Shown here in pieces: positions 7,958 to 17,268 of a stretch of DNA of 64,000 nucleotides (its first letter is position 1; the number at the start of each line of letters is the position of its first letter). A program made the translations under genes and the position numbers. Source of the DNA: Bacteroidales bacterium (GTDB lineage Bacteria; Bacteroidota; Bacteroidia; Bacteroidales; Bacteroidaceae); contig JAATGU010000043.1 in the NCBI GenBank assembly GCA_015654535.1, positions 41,471 through 105,470 of the forward strand, in the 5' to 3' direction. Below the pieces are notes generated by a model, which saw nothing but the letters and a program-made list of their open reading frames with translations, made no database searches and was not told the DNA's origin.

Positions 7958-8266
7958 ATGAAAAAATTTACATTACTTTTATTATTATACGCATTCCTAT
8001 TTAGTCCTGTGGCTTTCGCTCAGGAAGGAAGAAGAGTTTTGCCTATAGAAAATGAGCAGACAGCTATTGTTTTGTCTGTTAACGGAAATAATGTTCGTGT
8101 ACAGAATGCAGCACCAAAATCCACATTAGAGGTTTACAATGTTTTAGGGATGAAAGTAACCTCCATAAAGATAGATTCAACTGATAAAACGATTATCTTA
8201 AATCTTCCCAAAGGCTGGTATATTTTAAAAATAGAAAATATAGCCCGGAAGATAGCAATAAAGTAA
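7958..8266 (+). CDS. Small secreted protein with T9SS-type-A-like tail
   Basis: A 102-residue protein with a clear signal peptide (MKKFTLLLLLYAFLFSPVAFAQ, cleavage after AFA). The remainder, about 80 residues, is essentially one beta-sandwich-like module: TLEVYNVLGMKV, then a segment ending LPKGWYILKIENIARKIAIK. This pattern (VYNxxGxxV ... LxxGxYxxKI) is that of the Por/T9SS type A C-terminal sorting domain. There is no passenger domain, so the tail is the whole mature protein. Gut Bacteroides are generally held to lack a full T9SS, so the module may serve as an anchor or binding unit here. It is followed 36 bp later by another protein with the same kind of tail. Confidence 0.7.
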   Translation: MKKFTLLLLLYAFLFSPVAFAQEGRRVLPIENEQTAIVLSVNGNNVRVQNAAPKSTLEVYNVLGMKVTSIKIDSTDKTIILNLPKGWYILKIENIARKIAIK

Positions 8267-8302
8267 AATTATTTTATTACTAACTTAATATAGATTTAGC
8301 TT

Positions 8303-9127
8303 ATGAAACTTTTTACTAAAACGAATGTAATGCTAGCTATTATTGCTGGCTTTAGTGGAACGGCATCTTTGAGTGCCCAAAATTTGATCACAACTAACCC
8401 CGGATTTGAAGACTGGGCGGATGGTAAACCAACAGGTTACACTTTGACTGTAGCAGCCAATTCTACTCTTACACAAGAGTCTACTATCAAATATGAAGGT
8501 AGCAGCTCTGTAAAGATTGTACACAGTGGAACCAGTGGTACGGGTAAAATAGTTTATACAACTAAAGTGCCGGTTACAGCAGGGAAATATACCTTTTCTT
8601 ATAAATATTATGTTGATCCTACTTCAGGAACATCTAATGTTATTAGACATTGGGGATATATGAATGATCCTACTGGTGCTCAGGCATTAGCTACTGATCC
8701 GAATAAACCACAATATGATGCAGTTAGTCTTCAATTGCAATATAATGGTGATGGATCTGCTTATGCTGATGCGACAAATACGGGAGAATGGTTAACTGAA
8801 AATGTAGCATTAGATATTCCTCTTGACGGAACTTTACAGCTAGAAGTTCGTTATTATAAGACTTTTGTAGGATATGTTGATAACTTTAGTTTGGTAAAAG
8901 ATAATAGTACAGGGCTTGCTACTGAAAAAATAAGCGACATCTATGCTAGCAATCAAAAGGTTTATGTTCCTGCAAATGTGGGTGAAAAGATTATTGTTAC
9001 CAATGCACTGGGGCAGATTCTTTCTATCTCTGCTGCTCATGATGGAGTGAATGAACTATCAAATCTTCCTGCTAAGCAATTACTGATCGTAAAGGTAGGA
9101 AATAAAGTTGCTAAGGTTATTTTATAA
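8303..9127 (+). CDS. Secreted protein with CBM-like domain and T9SS-like tail
   Basis: A 274-residue protein. The signal peptide ends near residue 25 (SLSAQ). Residues about 30-200 start NPGFEDWADGKPTGY, contain YEGSSSVKIVHSG and VTAGKYTFSYKYYVD, and read as a jelly-roll of the CBM4/CBM-like type seen in many secreted Bacteroidetes proteins. Residues about 210-274 (KVYVPANVGEKIIVTNALGQ ... LLIVKVGNKVAKVIL) match the T9SS-type-A-like tail of the preceding protein. The two genes are 36 bp apart and probably cotranscribed. Its ligand cannot be read from sequence. Confidence 0.7.
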   Translation: MKLFTKTNVMLAIIAGFSGTASLSAQNLITTNPGFEDWADGKPTGYTLTVAANSTLTQESTIKYEGSSSVKIVHSGTSGTGKIVYTTKVPVTAGKYTFSYKYYVDPTSGTSNVIRHWGYMNDPTGAQALATDPNKPQYDAVSLQLQYNGDGSAYADATNTGEWLTENVALDIPLDGTLQLEVRYYKTFVGYVDNFSLVKDNSTGLATEKISDIYASNQKVYVPANVGEKIIVTNALGQILSISAAHDGVNELSNLPAKQLLIVKVGNKVAKVIL

Positions 9128-9215
9128 AAAATATTCATACTCACTGTGATTGGTGGGTTGTTTATGAATTCTTTTTATAAATGTCCATAAGTATTGTTTT
9201 TAATGTTAAATAGAG

Positions 9216-9258
9216 AGTCACCTACGGAAGTTTGTCTTTTGTGGGTGACTTTTTTTTA
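9216..9258 (+). terminator. Terminator after the T9SS-like tail genes
   Basis: AGTCACC(TAC) from 9216 pairs with GTGGGTGACT at 9241-9250 and is followed by a run of T. A second hairpin (ATTCAT ... ATGAAT then TTTTT, about 9133-9177) lies just upstream. Confidence 0.8.
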
Positions 9259-9274
9259 CTGCTAAGCTTATTTC

Positions 9275-9306
9275 TTGCTATTATTTCCCAAAATTATTTA
9301 TCTTTG
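9275..9306 (+). promoter_or_regulatory. Promoter of the L,D-transpeptidase-sigma operon
   Basis: TTG at 9275-9277 and TATCTTTG at 9299-9306 with a 21-bp gap. The predicted transcript starts about 15 nt before the first ATG at 9327. Confidence 0.6.
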
Positions 9307-9326
9307 TCATCGGCTAAGTATTTTGA

Positions 9327-11165
9327 ATGATTAATGAAGAAAAACGCATGATAAAACGGTCGCTATTTTTTCTCTCTTTTTTTATGTTGGCTTTATATGC
9401 TTGTGTCCCTGATGAGTCCCATTTGATAGATTCTTTGAATTTATCTTCTTTTCAGAAAATGAGTGAGCATCGCTTTATAATTCAGTCGGAGAAAATACAT
9501 AAACGTTTACTGAAAATTTGTGTGGAGAGAAGTGCCCATTCTGTTACCGATTCTGTTTTATATCATTATTATGCATATCAAGGAGCTTCCCTTTGGCTGA
9601 CTTCTTTTGGAGACTGGTCAAGAGTGGATACATTGATTTATTGGTTGGAAGATTCCAAAAGGCACGGATTAAACCCTGAAAAGTTTTCTTTATCTAAGAT
9701 TAAAACCAATCTTACTAAATTGCGTTCTTTGAATATTAGAAAAAAAGATAATATCAATAAGATACTGGCAGAACTGGAATATGATTTGTCGTCTGCTTAT
9801 CTTCAATATGTCTGTGGATTGAGTTATGGATTTATCAGTCCGCAACGAATTTTAAATAATATAGATGAAGAGGAACTCAAACTAGGGGAAGTGAGAGATT
9901 CTACTGATAGAATAAAGATGAAAATATATTATTCCATATCTTTAAAAAAATGTAACCGGGCGTTTGTGAACAAAGCGCTTGGGGCTGTGGAGAGTGAGCG
10001 TGACCTTTCTTCTTTTTTACGCAATATTCAGCCTAAAGATTCTTTTTATCTTCAAATGCAAAAAGAATATGTCCGGTTGGATGCCCAAAAAGAGTTTTCC
10101 ACAAAAAAAATTCCTGATATTGGAAAGTTGTTACTTAAAGAAGGTGATATAAATCCTGTACTTCCTCAGATAGCAGAAAGATTGATAGAATTGGGAAGTC
10201 TTCCACGTGTAGAGCATGTAAACAGTATTTATTCTTCCCTCACCTCTGACCTTTTAGCAGCGGTTAACTTATTTCGGACAAGAAATAATATATCCGCGGA
10301 TAAGGTGATAGATAATTATACTATCGAGGCTTTAAACCGTCCATTGATATATTACAAGAATAAGCTAGCCATTAATATGGAGCGATTGAGGTGGCAAACG
10401 AAGATGGACAAAGGGGAGAAGTATGTAATGGTGAACATCGCGGCTTTTATGTTGAAGGCTGTTGATAAAGAGGCGGATGAGGAACTGGAAATGAAGATTT
10501 GTTGTGGATCATATATAAATAAAACGCCACTTCTGGCTAGTAAAATAGGGTATATGCAGATGAACCCTTACTGGAATGTGCCCCAATCTATTATTCGCAA
10601 GGAGATTATTCCTGCTTATTTGAAAGATCCTGCTTATTTTGAGGAACATCAGATGAAAGTCTATGATAAAAATGGAGAGGAAGTGAATCCACTTTCTGTG
10701 AAATGGGATAGTTATGAAGGGGATTTGCCTTTTGATGTTAAACAGGAGAAAGGAGAAGGTAATGCTCTGGGAAGGTTGATTTTCCGATTCCCGAATGCTT
10801 TTGCGGTCTATCTCCATGATACTCCTTCCCGTTGGGCGTTTTTGAAACCTAACCGAGCAGTGAGTCATGGTTGCGTGAGACTGGAGAAACCGCTCGATTT
10901 CGCTTTTTTTCTGCTCAAAAAGAAAGATAAGTTAGTGATGGATAAAATACGCATGTCCATTGATCTTCCTCCTAAGACACAGGCAGGAAAGAAACTTGCA
11001 AAAGCGCTGAACTACAAACCTATGAAGGCATTTAGCTTCCCGAATACAGTTCCGCTCTTTTTAGATTATTACACGGTATTCCCTTCACGGAATGGGATAC
11101 TTACTTATTGTGAAGATCCCTATAAGTTTGATGAACCTTTACTTAGGGAACTGAGTAAAATATAA
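9327..11165 (+). CDS. L,D-transpeptidase (YkuD/YcbB-like) lipoprotein
   Basis: A 612-residue envelope protein. The N-terminus holds a hydrophobic run ending LYAC, a probable lipobox; the second Met (residue 8, position 9348) gives the more usual signal length. Residues about 60-230 resemble the scaffold domain of YcbB-like enzymes. A peptidoglycan-binding-like segment is near 290-320. The YkuD catalytic domain (about 350-530) carries HDTPSRWAFLKPNRAVSHGC with catalytic Cys516 in SHGCVRLE. The enzyme forms 3-3 crosslinks in peptidoglycan or attaches proteins to it. It ends 10 bp before the ECF sigma gene, with no terminator between, so cell-wall remodelling and sigma control are probably cotranscribed. 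Confidence 0.9.
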   Translation: MINEEKRMIKRSLFFLSFFMLALYACVPDESHLIDSLNLSSFQKMSEHRFIIQSEKIHKRLLKICVERSAHSVTDSVLYHYYAYQGASLWLTSFGDWSRVDTLIYWLEDSKRHGLNPEKFSLSKIKTNLTKLRSLNIRKKDNINKILAELEYDLSSAYLQYVCGLSYGFISPQRILNNIDEEELKLGEVRDSTDRIKMKIYYSISLKKCNRAFVNKALGAVESERDLSSFLRNIQPKDSFYLQMQKEYVRLDAQKEFSTKKIPDIGKLLLKEGDINPVLPQIAERLIELGSLPRVEHVNSIYSSLTSDLLAAVNLFRTRNNISADKVIDNYTIEALNRPLIYYKNKLAINMERLRWQTKMDKGEKYVMVNIAAFMLKAVDKEADEELEMKICCGSYINKTPLLASKIGYMQMNPYWNVPQSIIRKEIIPAYLKDPAYFEEHQMKVYDKNGEEVNPLSVKWDSYEGDLPFDVKQEKGEGNALGRLIFRFPNAFAVYLHDTPSRWAFLKPNRAVSHGCVRLEKPLDFAFFLLKKKDKLVMDKIRMSIDLPPKTQAGKKLAKALNYKPMKAFSFPNTVPLFLDYYTVFPSRNGILTYCEDPYKFDEPLLRELSKI

Positions 11166-11175
11166 TGAATAAAAT

Positions 11176-11730
11176 ATGACTCCATCTTATAACGAGAAAG
11201 AGGTATTAGCTCAATTGCAGCAGGAGAGTACGCAGAAGGAAGCGTTTTCTCGTATTGTTGCACAATACAGCGAGCAACTTTATTGGCAAATCCGGCGGAT
11301 AGTGCTTTCTCACGAAGATGCGAATGACTTGTTACAGAATACTTTTATTAAAGCATGGACAAATATTGATTATTTCCGTGCAGAGGCAAAACTGTCTACT
11401 TGGCTTTATCGCATCGCACTCAATGAATGTTTGACTTTTTTGAATAAACAGCGAGCTACGTCCATGATTTCCATTGATGAACCAGAGGCGGATGCGGTGA
11501 CGAAGCTGGAAGGAGATCCTTATTTTTCTGGTGAAGAAGCACAGGTTTTGTTACAGAAAGCTTTGCTTACCTTGCCCGAGAAACAGAGGTTGGTATTCAA
11601 TCTGAAATATTACCAAGAGATGAAATATGAAGAGATGTCCGATATCTTTGGTACTTCTGTAGGAGCTTTGAAGGCTTCTTACCATTATGCGGTAAAGAAA
11701 ATAGAACGTTTTTTAAAAGATTCACTTTAA
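11176..11730 (+). CDS. ECF-type RNA polymerase sigma factor
   Basis: A 184-residue sigma-70 family protein with only regions 2 and 4. Region 2 spans about 25-95 (HEDANDLLQNTFIKAW, then STWLYRIALNE). Region 4 spans about 130-182 (LPEKQRLVFNLKYYQEMKYEEMSDIF, then the helix-turn-helix recognition segment ending at ALKASYHYAVKKIE). It lies 10 bp behind the L,D-transpeptidase and is followed by a small single-span membrane protein placed as an anti-sigma factor would be. It is not next to a SusC with an N-terminal signalling domain, so it is unlikely to be a PUL sigma factor. An envelope-stress role is inferred from neighbours. Confidence 0.93.
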   Translation: MTPSYNEKEVLAQLQQESTQKEAFSRIVAQYSEQLYWQIRRIVLSHEDANDLLQNTFIKAWTNIDYFRAEAKLSTWLYRIALNECLTFLNKQRATSMISIDEPEADAVTKLEGDPYFSGEEAQVLLQKALLTLPEKQRLVFNLKYYQEMKYEEMSDIFGTSVGALKASYHYAVKKIERFLKDSL

Positions 11731-11780
11731 ACCTTTTGTGTTAATGAGAGTCAAATAAATGAGAAAAGGAGAGATATAAT

Positions 11781-12149
11781 ATGAAAGAAGAAGATGAAAT
11801 ATTGAGAAAGTGCGGCACCGGTAATCCTTTTACCGTACCCGAAGGCTACTTTGATCACTTCACTGAGAGAGTTATGGAGCAGCTTCCACAGAAGGAAACG
11901 AAACCTTTTAAGGAATTACGTATAACAACGTGGGGGAGGGTAAAACCTTGGTTTTATATGACGGCAGTCTTTGCCGGGATGCTTTTTGGCATCCATTTTA
12001 TGTTGGATTTCACCTCTTCTAACCGTTCCTCTGGTGCACCAACACATACTGTAAAAGAAGCGGTCACGGATCAGGATTTGGAAATAATAGTGGATCACTC
12101 CATGATGGACGACTATTCTTTATATAAATATTTAACGGAGGCTGATTAA
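11781..12149 (+). CDS. Putative anti-sigma membrane protein
   Basis: A 122-residue protein. The cytoplasmic N-terminus contains NPFTVPEGYFDHFTERVMEQLP (residues about 15-36), a motif common in proteins encoded after Bacteroidetes ECF sigma factors. One membrane helix lies near residues 56-76 (PWFYMTAVFAGMLFGIHFML), followed by a short periplasmic tail. The size and topology fit a minimal anti-sigma factor, but no zinc-binding HxxxCxxC is present. The start follows AAAGGAGA (11765-11772), a good ribosome-binding site for this group. Function is inferred from position. Confidence 0.7.
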   Translation: MKEEDEILRKCGTGNPFTVPEGYFDHFTERVMEQLPQKETKPFKELRITTWGRVKPWFYMTAVFAGMLFGIHFMLDFTSSNRSSGAPTHTVKEAVTDQDLEIIVDHSMMDDYSLYKYLTEAD

Positions 12150-12178
12150 GTACCGTTTATGAATAATTGATTGATGTT

Positions 12179-12622
12179 ATGAAAAAAGTAATTTTGTTAT
12201 TAATGATTTTTTGTTTTGCTGGAATTGGTCTTTCTGCCCAAGACGGAGGAAATCCAAGAATGTCGCCAGAAGATTTTCGGGCAAAACAAGAGGCTTTTCT
12301 TACGGAAAAAGCACAGTTGACAAAAGATGAAGCGGCTAAATTCTTCCCAATGTATTTTGAATTGCAAGATAAAAAGAAAGCATTGAATGACAGAGCTTGG
12401 TCTGAAGTAAAGAAAGGAAAGAAGGGTAATCTTTCCGAATCTCAATATGAAGAGATTGTTATCAATGTATTAAATGCCCGTATTGCATCGGATAAATTAG
12501 AAAAAGCTTATTTGACTAAGTATAAAACAATTCTTTCCTACGGAAAGATCTTTAAGATACAGGGAGCTGAAATGCGTTTTCATAGGGAATTATTAAAAGA
12601 AATCGGGCGTAAACCGAAATAA
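12179..12622 (+). CDS. Spy/CpxP-like periplasmic protein
   Basis: A 147-residue exported protein; the signal peptide ends at LSAQ (about residue 20). The mature part is helical and charged, with MSPEDFRAKQEAFLTEKAQLTKDEAAKFFPMYFEL and a second helical half, resembling periplasmic Spy/CpxP-type proteins that in Bacteroidetes follow ECF sigma/anti-sigma pairs. A TTG 12 bp upstream (12167) is in frame, but the ATG at 12179 gives a proper signal peptide. It is the last gene of the apparent L,D-transpeptidase-sigma operon and is closed by a strong terminator. It may be an envelope-stress sensor or chaperone (inference). Confidence 0.72.
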   Translation: MKKVILLLMIFCFAGIGLSAQDGGNPRMSPEDFRAKQEAFLTEKAQLTKDEAAKFFPMYFELQDKKKALNDRAWSEVKKGKKGNLSESQYEEIVINVLNARIASDKLEKAYLTKYKTILSYGKIFKIQGAEMRFHRELLKEIGRKPK

Positions 12623-12647
12623 AAACCTAACCTTTATTTTTGAGTGG

Positions 12648-12691
12648 AAAGAATGGAGATACCTAATATTAGGATCTTCATTCTTTTTTTT
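12648..12691 (+). terminator. Strong terminator closing the sigma operon
   Basis: AAAGAATGGAGAT.CCTAAT pairs with ATTAGG.ATCTTCATTCTTT almost perfectly and ends in about nine T. A 63-residue ORF across it is not a gene. Confidence 0.9.
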
Positions 12692-12873
12692 GTGACTATT
12701 CACCGTTTTTTATTCTCAAATAACTTTTTTGCCTTTGTAAACTGCTTATCTGTTTTTAACAAATTATTTTTTTATTTCATTTTTTTCTATATTAGTGATT
12801 ACATATATGAAAGCCTAACGTCTTTGATAAAGTAATATATAGATCTGTTTGGCTTATATGTAATTGTAATACT

Positions 12874-13809
12874 ATGAATTATTTTTCTAAAAATATCAAA
12901 TCAGTAAATAAACTGTTTATTAGACAGCTTTCCCTTTTATGTGTTTTCTTTTTCCTCTTGTCTAACTTCTATTGTTGGTCAAGAGAGTATAATTCTTCCC
13001 CAATTAGTAGAGTTCCCCAATATCGTATAGCTGCTTGTGACTGGATGATCTTGAAAAGACAAAAGATAGGATCTTTTAAATTAATTAGCGAGTTGAACGG
13101 AGATGGAGTAGAAGTGGATATGGGAGGTTTGGGAATACGTGACTCCTTTGACAATAAGCTGAGGCAACCTTCTTTTCAGGAACAATTTAAAACAGAAGCT
13201 GCTAAATATAAGTTAGATATCCCTTCCATAGCTATGTCGGCCTTTTATGCCCAATCGTTTGTGAGTCGGGTGAACTATAAGGAATTGACTGCGGAATGTA
13301 TTCAAACAATGGTTATTATGGGAGCAAAGGTAGCTTTTTTACCTTTAGGAGTTCAGTGTGATTTAACTAAAAATCCGGAATTACGTCCTGAATTAGTAAA
13401 GCGCTTGAAGGTTGTTGGTGAAATGGCAAAGAAATCCGGAGTGATTATTGGCATCGAAACATCACTAGATGCAAAAGAAGAGTTACAATTGCTGAAAGAG
13501 ATAAATTCACCTGCAATAAAAATATATTTCAATTTTCAAAACCCACTGGTGGCAGGGCGTGACTTATGTAAAGAGCTTAAAATACTAGGGAAGAAAAATA
13601 TTTGCCAAATACATTGTACTGATACAGATGATGTAATGTTACCCTATAATAAACGTTTAGACATGAAAAAGGTAAAGAAAGTCCTTGATAAAATGGACTG
13701 GAATGGATGGCTTGTCGTTGAAAGATCGAGGGATAAAAATGATCCTCGCAATGTAAAGAAAAACTTTGGAACAAATATAAGTTATTTAAAAACTATTTTT
13801 AGAAAGTAA
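12874..13809 (+). CDS. Exported sugar isomerase/epimerase-like TIM-barrel protein
   Basis: A 311-residue protein with a signal-like hydrophobic stretch at about residues 18-35. The rest fits the xylose-isomerase-like TIM barrel (AP_endonuc_2) family: GDGVEVDMGGLG near 76, the DIPSIAMS strand, GVIIGIETSLDAKEELQLLKEINSPAIKIYFNFQNP near 190-225, CQIHCTDTDD near 245, and WNGWLVVERS near 285. The Glu, Asn/Asp and His residues are where metal ligands occur in this family. Such exported proteins are frequent in PULs, often with unclear activity. It ends 26 bp before susC, so it likely heads the PUL operon. Confidence 0.8.
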   Translation: MNYFSKNIKSVNKLFIRQLSLLCVFFFLLSNFYCWSREYNSSPISRVPQYRIAACDWMILKRQKIGSFKLISELNGDGVEVDMGGLGIRDSFDNKLRQPSFQEQFKTEAAKYKLDIPSIAMSAFYAQSFVSRVNYKELTAECIQTMVIMGAKVAFLPLGVQCDLTKNPELRPELVKRLKVVGEMAKKSGVIIGIETSLDAKEELQLLKEINSPAIKIYFNFQNPLVAGRDLCKELKILGKKNICQIHCTDTDDVMLPYNKRLDMKKVKKVLDKMDWNGWLVVERSRDKNDPRNVKKNFGTNISYLKTIFRK

Positions 13810-13835
13810 TCCTTTGAATATTAAATTTTAGATCT

Positions 13836-16800
13836 ATGAATCAAGAAAGAAAAGCAAAAAAACTAAACAGAATAATTACTGTACAGAAAATATTCTGCAC
13901 AATGTTATTCTTGTTTCTCCTGATTTTAGCGCCGAGCCAAGCAATGGCAGGTGTGCAAAATGTGAATGAAACAAACCAGCAGATTACTGTAAAAGGTAAA
14001 GTAATTGATGAAAACGGTGATCCTATCATCGGAGCTACAGTCTCTGTTGTAGGTAAAACAGCTGGTACTATTACTGATATGGAAGGTACCTTTAAATTAG
14101 GTGCAAAATCCAGTGATCTTTTAAAAATATCTTTTGTGGGATATATTACTCAACAAGTGAAAGCTACCATACAAGATCTTGTAATCCAACTAAAGCAAAA
14201 TGCACAAACGCTTGATGAAGTAGTGGTGGTAGGTTATGGTACACAGAAAGCAAAGAATGTAACTGGGTCTATCACCCAAATTTCAACCAAAGATCTTGAA
14301 TACCTTCCTGTCTCTAATCTTTCCGAAGCTCTTGCCGGACAAATTAATGGTTTGTCTGTAAGTGGTGGTTCTGGCCGCCCGGGTGAATCTGCAACTTTGA
14401 GTATCCGTCAATCATTTAGTTTCTCTAAAGATGGTGGTAGCAGTATTCCATTAGTGATTATTGATGATGTGATTCAAATAGATCCGGCTACAGGACAACC
14501 AACCTTGGAGCAGTTTAATCTACTTGATGCATCAGAAGTAGAAAGTATCACAGTTCTTCGTGATGCCAGTGCTGCTATTTATGGATCCCGTGCTTCTCAG
14601 GGCGCGATCATTGTAAAAACAAAGCGAGGAAAACAAGGTACTCCTAAAATTAGCTATTCCGGCAAGTTTGCCTATAATGATGCAGTTAGCCATTCTAAAA
14701 CATTAAGTGCTTATGATTATGGTGTTTGGGCAAATAGTGCTTTAAAAGCTGCTGGAAAAGCAACGAATTCTTCAAAATGGTTCAGTGATAGTGAGTTAAG
14801 TGAAATGAAAGGGTTGAACTATGATTGGCTGGACGAAGCTTGGTCATCTGCCACATCAATGTCTCATTCTGTGAATGTAGATGGTGGAGGGGATAAAGCA
14901 ACTTACTTTGCAGGTGCAACATATTATGATCAAGGAGCCAACTTAGGTAAGCAAGACTATAATAAGTGGACTTTCCGTGCAGGAGTAGATGTGAAACTGA
15001 CTTCCGATTTGAAGTTCAGTGCTTCTGTTTCTGGTAATCAAGGTAAACAAACAAAATCTTATACAAAGAATGCTAGTGGTGCAAATGCTTATGGTAGTAC
15101 AGCTGGAGAGCAAGGTGATTATAACTTATTGCTCCACATGCCGAAGTATATACCTTGGTCAGTAACGTTGGATGATGGAAATGAATATTTTATATCTCCC
15201 TCGCTTGGTCCTCACCAAGCTGCAGGTAATGCTACTTCTGCGAACCAAATTAGTGGGTGGAATTATTTTAGTTTACTAAACAATGGTTCTGGTCAAACTA
15301 CAAAAGATTTTAGCTATACAGCTAATTTCTCGATGACTTATTCTGTTCCTTTTATAAAAGGATTAAGCGTGAGGGGAACGTACGCCACCTCTCGTGCTAC
15401 GTCTGATACGGAACAAGTTCAGATGCCGTTTACTCTTGCTCTTAATAAGAATATGCAGAATGAAGATAAACATCTTTATTCAACTCACACAACTGTTTCC
15501 GATTATGAAATAAAAAGTAACAACAAGAGCTCACGTGTTGTTTATAGCGATGAAATTTCAGAAAATCGTCAAATGAACTTTTATGTAAACTATGACCGTA
15601 AGTTTCATAAACATGATATTTCTGGAATGTTATCTGTGGAACGTACAGATGCTAGTTATTCAAAGAAGTTTTACTTATATGATACACCTAATGTACCCTA
15701 CTTGGGAACAAGTTCAACAGCAGGGACATTTAATTCTGACAACTCTTATACCAATAAAAGTGAATCGGGTACTCTTTCTTATTTAGGCCGCTTTAGCTAT
15801 AGCTATGCTGACAGATATATGGCTCAGTTTATTTTCCGTTCTGATGCTTCTACAAAGTTTGCTCCTGAAAACTATTGGGGTTTCTTCCCTGGTATATCAT
15901 TGGGATGGGTTGCATCAGAAGAATCTTGGTTTAAAGAAAAACTTTCTTGGCTTGAATATTTAAAGGTTCGTGCTTCTTGGGGGCGTACTGGCAAAGATAA
16001 TATCAAATCATGGGCTTGGATGCAGACATATGATTACGCAGCAGCGAAGGGGTTGCAATTTGGTTCTAGTGGTGGTACTTTAGGCAGTGCTTTAACTCCA
16101 GGTAAAACTCCTAATCGTGATGTTCACTGGGATAATACGGATAAGTTCAATCTCGGTTTTGATACTCGTTTCTTAGATGGACGTTTGAGTGCAAATATTG
16201 ATTTGTATTATGATATGAATTCAGATATTTTGAATCAGTATATGGCACAAGTTGATGGAACTCCAATTTCAGTTGGTGGATCGTATGCAGAAGAAAATTT
16301 TGGTAGAATTGATGCCTATGGCACTGAAATATCTCTTACTTGGAGAGATAAAATTGGTAAAGTAAAATATAATATAGGTGTGGATTTAGGATTTAACGAT
16401 AATGAGATCAAAAAATGGCCTAATTTATCAGCAACTTATCCTTCAGCAAATACTTATAGAGAAGGCAGTTCTACAAATATGCCTTCTTGGGGATACCGTG
16501 TATGGCGCGGAACATCTTCAGGAGATGGTATGCTGCGTAACCAAACGGATATAGACAATTATTGGACTTATTTGACTGAACATGCAACAGCAGCCGGAAC
16601 AACTCCGAAATTCTTTAATTATACCGCAAAAGCTCAGTTAAAACCAGGTATGTTGGCTTATCAAGACCTTCATGGAGCTCTGGATGCACAAGGAAATCTT
16701 GCTGTTCCGAATGGACAGATCTCTTCTACTGGAGAAGATCTTGATAAACTTTGTAAAAGTACTAAAACATACGGTTTTACAACCAAACTTGGTGCTAGTT

Positions 16801-17246
16801 GGAAAAGTCTTAGTTGGAGTGCGCAAATTTCTACAACTTGGGGAGGTCTTCGTACTATTGATAATTACAAGATCAATACTTCAAGTAACCAAATGCTTTG
16901 GTCTCCGGAATCTTATTGGTCTGATATGTATGATGAAACATTGAACCCAACAGGTAAATATCCTAATATTGGATACAATGGGGATGCAAATGTAATTGCT
17001 GCTTCGGATTTTTGGACGATAAGTACTTTCCGCTGCTATATAAGGAACATGAGTATTGCTTACTCTTTTCCTGGCAAATGGCTGAAGGTTGCTAAGATTG
17101 AATCTGCAAAAATTAGTTTAACTGGTACAAATCTTTGGGATTTTTATAATCCATATCCAAAGAATTATCGTAATATGTATGATAGTTCCACTGATAGTTA
17201 TCCTACTTTGAGAACGTTCTCTTTGGGCGTGAGTTTATCCTTCTAA
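13836..17246 (+). CDS. SusC-family TonB-dependent outer-membrane transporter (pectin PUL)
   Basis: A 1136-residue outer-membrane importer. It has a long signal region (to about residue 38), a carboxypeptidase-regulatory-like domain (about 48-125: ITVKGKVIDENGDPIIGATV ... ISFVGYITQQV), then the TonB-box region and plug starting at EVVVVGYGTQKAKNVTGS, with ALAGQINGLSV and SITVLRDASAAIYGSRASQGAI. A beta barrel follows and ends in FSLGVSLSF, with a terminal aromatic residue as usual. There is no STN domain, so it does not signal to an ECF sigma factor. It pairs with the SusD 22 bp downstream. In this locus its cargo should be RG-II or related pectin oligosaccharides. Confidence 0.96.
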   Translation: MNQERKAKKLNRIITVQKIFCTMLFLFLLILAPSQAMAGVQNVNETNQQITVKGKVIDENGDPIIGATVSVVGKTAGTITDMEGTFKLGAKSSDLLKISFVGYITQQVKATIQDLVIQLKQNAQTLDEVVVVGYGTQKAKNVTGSITQISTKDLEYLPVSNLSEALAGQINGLSVSGGSGRPGESATLSIRQSFSFSKDGGSSIPLVIIDDVIQIDPATGQPTLEQFNLLDASEVESITVLRDASAAIYGSRASQGAIIVKTKRGKQGTPKISYSGKFAYNDAVSHSKTLSAYDYGVWANSALKAAGKATNSSKWFSDSELSEMKGLNYDWLDEAWSSATSMSHSVNVDGGGDKATYFAGATYYDQGANLGKQDYNKWTFRAGVDVKLTSDLKFSASVSGNQGKQTKSYTKNASGANAYGSTAGEQGDYNLLLHMPKYIPWSVTLDDGNEYFISPSLGPHQAAGNATSANQISGWNYFSLLNNGSGQTTKDFSYTANFSMTYSVPFIKGLSVRGTYATSRATSDTEQVQMPFTLALNKNMQNEDKHLYSTHTTVSDYEIKSNNKSSRVVYSDEISENRQMNFYVNYDRKFHKHDISGMLSVERTDASYSKKFYLYDTPNVPYLGTSSTAGTFNSDNSYTNKSESGTLSYLGRFSYSYADRYMAQFIFRSDASTKFAPENYWGFFPGISLGWVASEESWFKEKLSWLEYLKVRASWGRTGKDNIKSWAWMQTYDYAAAKGLQFGSSGGTLGSALTPGKTPNRDVHWDNTDKFNLGFDTRFLDGRLSANIDLYYDMNSDILNQYMAQVDGTPISVGGSYAEENFGRIDAYGTEISLTWRDKIGKVKYNIGVDLGFNDNEIKKWPNLSATYPSANTYREGSSTNMPSWGYRVWRGTSSGDGMLRNQTDIDNYWTYLTEHATAAGTTPKFFNYTAKAQLKPGMLAYQDLHGALDAQGNLAVPNGQISSTGEDLDKLCKSTKTYGFTTKLGASWKSLSWSAQISTTWGGLRTIDNYKINTSSNQMLWSPESYWSDMYDETLNPTGKYPNIGYNGDANVIAASDFWTISTFRCYIRNMSIAYSFPGKWLKVAKIESAKISLTGTNLWDFYNPYPKNYRNMYDSSTDSYPTLRTFSLGVSLSF

Positions 17247-17268
17247 TTTGTTTAAATAACAAGAAATT

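Noticed and set aside
12644..12835. 63-codon ORF after the Spy-like gene
   Set aside because: It runs through a strong terminator hairpin and T-run, and its Phe-rich translation reflects T-rich DNA.
13836..17246. SusC of the pectin PUL as an ECF sigma/anti-sigma-linked transducer using the sigma factor at 11176
   Set aside because: This SusC lacks an STN domain, and a strong terminator plus a different gene set separates it from the sigma operon.
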